Assembly (NCBI GenBank): GCA_963843065.1
Contig: CAWJKX010000130.1
Span: forward strand, 1-64,000
Length of the DNA: 64,000 nt
DNA from: JAGVPT01 sp963843065
GTDB lineage: Bacteria; Bacteroidota; Ignavibacteria; UBA10030; UBA8401
Reading direction: 5' to 3'
Below the pieces are notes generated by a model, which did no database searches, was not told the origin of the DNA, and saw only the letters and a list, made by a program, of their open reading frames with translations. This document shows, piece by piece, positions 60,020-64,000 of this stretch (positions are counted from its first letter, which is position 1; each line of letters opens with the position of its first letter). The translations under genes and the position numbers were made by a program.

Positions 60020-60055
60020 AAACGCCTGCAGCCGGTTTTTGGGCTGCAGGCGTTT
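60020..60055 (+). terminator. Strong hairpin in a divergent intergenic region
   Basis: Perfect 14-bp arms AAACGCCTGCAGCC and GGCTGCAGGCGTTT around an 8-base loop. It looks like an intrinsic terminator, but the gap is bounded by divergent genes, so it would end a short unannotated transcript or act as a leader attenuator for the GH13 gene 140 bp downstream. The open frame before it (59753-59974) has no recognisable protein features. Confidence 0.55.
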
Positions 60056-60195
60056 GTGTGCGTAACAATTCGTACTTTGAAAAACTCCGTCTCAGCAGTT
60101 CCTCAAACGCACGGGACAACAATTCGACCGTCCGCCAGCACGCACGACCTCGGCGGCACGGATTTTACTCTTAGCTCCTGAAAGGAGACACGATC

Positions 60196-62031
60196 ATGGA
60201 AGACAGCGTCGGGAGACGATCATTCATCAAGAAGTTGACCACGCTTGCTGTCGGCCTTGGCCTCACAAAAGCATCGCGGCCGGAAAACGCCTTTGCGGAT
60301 ATTTTGGCCGCTCCGGCCAATTATAGAGCAGGAACAGATAAAACGGATTTTTCGTCGCGTGAAATTACCGGCACGTACCAGATTCCCCCCGATTGTCCCG
60401 AATGGGTTCATCGGGCAGTTTTCTATCAGGTGTATCCTCAAAGTTTCTACGATTCAAACGGCGACGGCATCGGCGATCTGCAGGGAATCATCAAAAAGCT
60501 CGATTACATCAAGAGCCTTGGAGTTGATGCTGTTTGGATCAATCCCTTCTTCGAATCCCCCTTCGGAGATGGTGGATATGATATTTCAGATTATTACAGA
60601 GTGGCTCCCAGGTATGGGACGAATGAAGACGCGAAGATGCTATTCGCGGAGGCGCACAAGCGGGAGCTGAAAATTCTTTTTGATTTTGTTGCAAGCTACT
60701 CTTCGATGGAACATCCCTGGTTCAAAGAGTCATCACATCAGGAAAAAAATAAATATTCCAATTGGTATATCTGGACGGAGAATGTCTGGCTCAATCCCCC
60801 AAAGAACTTTGAAGGGGCGTTTATCAAAGGGTATGGAAGACGAAATGGACAGTACATGCAGAATTTTTATTTTTCCGAACCCGCATTGAATTATGGATTT
60901 GCCTCCCCCGATCCGGCACAGAATTGGGAACTCCCGACCGATCATCCCGACGTCGCTGCAATGAGAGAGGAAATGAAAAATGTCTGCCGTTTCTGGCTAA
61001 GCATGGGAGCGGATGGGTTCAGGGCCGACATGGCCGGAGCGTTGGTCAAATCATCCGGCATCACGGGGAATCAACAATTCTTTACAACGCAGGAAGAAGA
61101 GACCAAGCGATTCTGGCGAGGCATTAGAGCTATGCTCAGAAAAGAATTTCCCGAAGCGTTCATGGTCTCGGAGTGGTCATACCCCTCCTCGGCTCTCGAC
61201 GGCTGCTTTCATGCGGATTTCTTTCATTGGTTCGAAGGGTACAACGACCTTTTCCAGAAGGAGAGCTGGAGGATTCTCAACGGTTACTCCGAAGGCCACA
61301 GCTATTTTGACGGAGAAGGCAAAGGCGATATCACGTTCTTCTTAAGCAAGTACATGGAGCAATACAATCTGACAAGAGGGAAAGGATACATTTCGCTTCC
61401 CCTGGGGAATCATGACAACGCACGATTGGGAAACAAACGAAGCGATGACGATCTGGAAATAATCTATGCATTCGGGCTTACCATGCCGGGAGTGACTTTC
61501 ATCTATTACGGGAATGAAATCGGAATGCGTCAGTTGACCGAGGACTGGCCGCAAATTGAGGGAGCCTACCGCCCGCGGAACGGGGCCAGAACGCCGATGC
61601 AGTGGTCGCGTGCGAAAAATCTCGGCTTCTCGACCGCTCCCGCCGAAAAACTCTATCTCCCCGTCGACCCTTCCACCGATGCCGCGACCGTCGATGCTGA
61701 GGAAAAGGACTCGAACTCGCTCCTCAACAGGACACGCCGGCTGATCCAACTGAAACACTCGGAGCCGGCTCTTGCCGCTTACGCAGAGTTTGTTCCGCTC
61801 TATGCGAAGAAGAATGTGTATCCGTTTATCTTTGCCCGAGCGGCGAAAGACGACGTTGTTCTGGTGTTTCTGAATCCTTCCGGGCGGAACGCAGATGCAG
61901 AGTTCACTTTGAACATTCCTTATGCGGAACTCACGCTTCTGGCCGGCAAGGAAATCCAGGTGAACAGGTCGGGAGACAAGGTCTCAGCGGCGCTTCCCGG
62001 ACGAAGCTACGCCATTTACAAGCTGAAATGA
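60196..62031 (+). CDS. Exported GH13 alpha-glucosidase/trehalose-synthase-like enzyme with altered region I
   Basis: 611 residues, intact. AAAGGAG precedes ATG 60196. The N-terminus GRRSFIKKLTTLAVGLGLTKA is a Tat-type signal. The barrel has VFYQVYPQSFYDSNGDGIGDLQGI and region II with nucleophile Asp in GFRADMAG (about residue 277). Region III has Glu in MVSEWSY (about 325) and region IV has Asp in NHDNAR (about 405). Region I reads ILFDFVASYSSMEHPWF (about 162), so the usual Asn-His of DxVxNH is replaced by Ser-Tyr. Overall similarity is to alpha-glucosidase, oligo-1,6-glucosidase and trehalose synthase types. Substrate is uncertain and the change in region I may matter. Confidence 0.87.
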   Translation: MEDSVGRRSFIKKLTTLAVGLGLTKASRPENAFADILAAPANYRAGTDKTDFSSREITGTYQIPPDCPEWVHRAVFYQVYPQSFYDSNGDGIGDLQGIIKKLDYIKSLGVDAVWINPFFESPFGDGGYDISDYYRVAPRYGTNEDAKMLFAEAHKRELKILFDFVASYSSMEHPWFKESSHQEKNKYSNWYIWTENVWLNPPKNFEGAFIKGYGRRNGQYMQNFYFSEPALNYGFASPDPAQNWELPTDHPDVAAMREEMKNVCRFWLSMGADGFRADMAGALVKSSGITGNQQFFTTQEEETKRFWRGIRAMLRKEFPEAFMVSEWSYPSSALDGCFHADFFHWFEGYNDLFQKESWRILNGYSEGHSYFDGEGKGDITFFLSKYMEQYNLTRGKGYISLPLGNHDNARLGNKRSDDDLEIIYAFGLTMPGVTFIYYGNEIGMRQLTEDWPQIEGAYRPRNGARTPMQWSRAKNLGFSTAPAEKLYLPVDPSTDAATVDAEEKDSNSLLNRTRRLIQLKHSEPALAAYAEFVPLYAKKNVYPFIFARAAKDDVVLVFLNPSGRNADAEFTLNIPYAELTLLAGKEIQVNRSGDKVSAALPGRSYAIYKLK

Positions 62032-62076
62032 ACAATACAAACAATCCGCATTGACAAATCACGAATGGGACAAACA

Positions 62077-63795
62077 ATGAAAAAATCATTCCAAATTATC
62101 CTTGCCTTATCTTCTGCACTCGCGGCGTTCAGTTATGCCCAAACAGAAAATACGGTTTCGGGCGTGGAACCGCTAGCCAATTCCGCGCAGCTTCCTCACC
62201 TTCAGAAACAGGGTACCGCTACACAGCTCATCGTCGAAGGGAAGCCATTCCTCATGATTGCCGGGGAACTGCACAATTCAACCTGTGGCGGATTTGAATA
62301 CATGAAGCCCGTATGGAAAAGGTTAGCCGCGAAGAACCTTAATACGGTCGTTGGCACGGCCTCCTGGGAACTTGTAGAACCGACAGAAGGAAAGTTCGAT
62401 TTTTCCCTTGTGGACAGCGAGATCATCGGTGCGAGAGAAGCGCATCTCAAACTAATACTGATTTGGTTTGCCAGCTGGAAAAACGGAAGCTCTGTCTATA
62501 TCCCTTCATGGGTGAAGGAAGATTACAAAATGTATCCCAGAGCCAAAGATGAAACCGGAAAGCCGCTGGAAATACTATCCACATTCGGAGAGGCTTCTTG
62601 TGAAGCAGATGCAAATGCTTTTGCAGCGTTGATGCACCATATCAGAGAAGTGGATGGTAAGGAGCAAACAATTGTCATGGTGCAGGTTGAGAATGAAGTC
62701 GGTGTCATCGATAATCTCGGGAAAGCGCCAGGCAATGCGAGGAGGGATTTCAGTCCCACGGCCAATGCAGCATACAGCGGCCCGGTTCCGAAGAAGTTGA
62801 TGGACTATCTCGTCGGACACAAAAAGAGTCTGTTCCCGCGGCTTCATGAAGTATGGGCCGCAAATGGTTTCAACACTTCCGGGTCATGGGAAGAAGTCTT
62901 CGGCAAGAGCGAATTCAAGCCTGAGAAGAAGGATTGGAAATTCTATTCATATTATACCGAAGAGCTGTTCATGGCGTGGAATTATGCCAAGTACGTAGAG
63001 AAAGTCGTAGCTGCCGGCAAGAAGGCGTATCCTCTGCCGATGTTTGTAAACGCATGGCTTAAACAACCCTTCAGTTATTGGCCCGGACGATATCCATCGG
63101 GCGGACCGCTGCCACAGGTACTTGATGTTTGGCGGGCAGGCGCGCCTTCGATCGACTTCATTTCACCGGATATGTACCTGGACGAGTATACATGGGCATG
63201 TCAGGAATACACGAGAAGCGGCAATCCGTTGTTCTCGCCCGAAACCCGGGGGGGAGAGTATGGCGCTGCAAGGTCCTTCTACACATTTGGCGAATTCGAT
63301 GCAGGATGTTTTTCTCCATTTGGGATTGATGACGACCGCTCTGCGAAGAACGACCCGTTGGATGAAAGTTATGCCACGTTGAGAATGATGGCTCCAATCA
63401 TTCTCGCTAATCAGGGCAAGGGAACCATGAGGGGAATACTTGTTGATACATTGGCGCGTGTCCAGCGGTTTGATTTGGGAGATTATACCATCGAAACAAA
63501 ACTTGAAGGCGAGAGAACCCCGGTCATCGCAGGAGGTCTTATCATACAAACGGGTCCGCAGGAATTTATCGCTGCGGGCAAATCCCTTGATGTTTATTTT
63601 ATTCCAAAGGCTGACTCTTCTCTGCGCGTAGGAGTAAACGGAGTGGACGAAGGGAGATTTGAAGATGGGACATGGGTGTCCGAAAGAAGGTTGAACGGAG
63701 ATGAAACACATGCAAGCACATCGGACGGGACGGGGTTGAAATTCCGCGGAAATAAGGTAAGTATACAAAAAATATCGTTATATCGATACAAGTAG
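62077..63795 (+). CDS. Secreted GH35-type beta-galactosidase with DUF5597-like C-terminus
   Basis: About 572 residues. ATG 62077 gives a clean signal peptide (MKKSFQIILALSSALAAFSYAQ); ATG 62065 is possible. GH35-like barrel: LMIAGELHNS (substrate loop), TASWELVEPTEGKFDFS, acid/base Glu in MVQVENEVG (about residue 205) and nucleophile Glu in LFSPETRGGEYG (about 388). The C-terminal beta region (from about 440) resembles DUF5597 found on this GH35/42-like group. It likely removes beta-linked galactose from xyloglucan side chains. It follows GH13 by 45 bases and is probably in the same transcript. Intact. Confidence 0.85.
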   Translation: MKKSFQIILALSSALAAFSYAQTENTVSGVEPLANSAQLPHLQKQGTATQLIVEGKPFLMIAGELHNSTCGGFEYMKPVWKRLAAKNLNTVVGTASWELVEPTEGKFDFSLVDSEIIGAREAHLKLILIWFASWKNGSSVYIPSWVKEDYKMYPRAKDETGKPLEILSTFGEASCEADANAFAALMHHIREVDGKEQTIVMVQVENEVGVIDNLGKAPGNARRDFSPTANAAYSGPVPKKLMDYLVGHKKSLFPRLHEVWAANGFNTSGSWEEVFGKSEFKPEKKDWKFYSYYTEELFMAWNYAKYVEKVVAAGKKAYPLPMFVNAWLKQPFSYWPGRYPSGGPLPQVLDVWRAGAPSIDFISPDMYLDEYTWACQEYTRSGNPLFSPETRGGEYGAARSFYTFGEFDAGCFSPFGIDDDRSAKNDPLDESYATLRMMAPIILANQGKGTMRGILVDTLARVQRFDLGDYTIETKLEGERTPVIAGGLIIQTGPQEFIAAGKSLDVYFIPKADSSLRVGVNGVDEGRFEDGTWVSERRLNGDETHASTSDGTGLKFRGNKVSIQKISLYRYK

Positions 63796-63890
63796 CTTTA
63801 GCCGCGCCTTTTGGGCGCTCCGCATGCTATTATTGCAATACACATCCTTCATGAGCGAGAATCTCATACACAATTTAAACGGGTGGCTTT

Positions 63891-64000
63891 ATGAATACAA
63901 ATTCAGCAAAGGTTAAGATTTTTTTTAGCGCCGTGATAGTTATCTCTCTTACTCTTATAAGTACTGCGAGCGCCTCGGTGGTCTCCTTCACCAAAGACGC
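63891..64000 (+). CDS. Start of a secreted protein, cut by the window edge
   Basis: ATG 63891 opens a frame to the end of the window (36 full codons). It encodes a signal peptide (KVKIFFSAVIVISLTLISTASA) followed by SVVSFTKDA. The short mature start resembles the first strand of some GH31 proteins, but that is too little to assign. It lies 95 bases after the GH35 gene on the same strand. Confidence 0.6.
   Translation, partial: MNTNSAKVKIFFSAVIVISLTLISTASASVVSFTKD

Noticed and set aside
1..64000. Search for SusC/SusD, dockerin/cohesin and carbohydrate-binding modules
   Set aside because: None could be recognised in any translated gene; only PA14, Ig-like and fibronectin-like accessory domains were seen.
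1..64000. Search for tRNA, rRNA, integrase or transposase genes marking an island boundary
   Set aside because: No such gene was found by reading either strand.

Overview
The window is a 64 kb stretch of a bacterial genome from the Fibrobacteres-Chlorobi-Bacteroidetes assemblage, most like Ignavibacteria (Melioribacter-type polysaccharide degraders). Two secreted beta-propeller proteins end in a type IX secretion sorting domain with the YPNPFNPAT motif. The window also has a LytS/LytTR two-component pair, many Bacteroidetes-type lipoprotein and signal-peptide glycosidases, and moderate GC content. No tRNA, rRNA, CRISPR array, plasmid or phage module is visible.

Layout. 1-5266: a sodium/sugar symporter, a small membrane protein, galK, galT and a GH27 alpha-galactosidase, tightly packed or overlapping (galactose release and Leloir entry). 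5267-5705: nested dispersed repeats. 5706-12817: a GH5 lipoprotein, a TIM-barrel isomerase, an NAD epimerase, an SMP-30 lactonase-like protein with a T9SS tail, an esterase, and a sorbosone-dehydrogenase-like propeller with a T9SS tail. 13205-14896: an accessory DUF4062 / ATP-binding / winged-HTH protein behind a perfect inverted repeat. 15131-29919 (minus strand): GH88/105, GH94, GH130, GPH transporter, GH9, esterase, GH2, and a fused AGE-family epimerase plus GH26 mannanase. 30300-43125: CE2 esterase, two GT-C membrane proteins, GH28, a GH26 and a GH5 mannanase lipoprotein, PPK2 and a second GH94. 43825-50435: a coherent operon of TPR protein, LolD-like ATPase, FtsX-type permease, LolA-like carrier, outer-membrane barrel, histidine kinase and LytTR regulator. 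50536-64000: galM and two near-identical LacI regulators, each with the same candidate operator about 75 bp upstream of its start, flanking GH3-GH31 and GH13-GH35. The window ends in a truncated secreted protein.

How it fits together. The set matches breakdown of galactoglucomannan plus xyloglucan and some pectin. GH26/GH5 mannanases and GH9/GH5 glucanases cut backbones. GH27, GH31, GH35, GH2 and GH3 remove side chains or small oligosaccharides, and esterases deacetylate. The epimerase-mannanase fusion would turn mannobiose into mannosyl-glucose where it is made, feeding GPH uptake and GH130/GH94 phosphorolysis. Galactose goes through GalM, GalK and GalT. No SusC/SusD pair occurs among these glycosidases.

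Two genome-level features stand out. Several families of short palindromic repeats are scattered between genes, one copy lying inside a reading frame. About 20 single-base indels break 15 otherwise well-conserved genes, mostly +1 and often in homopolymers. Each frameshifted gene is listed once over its full conserved span, because the downstream protein stays conserved in the shifted frame.
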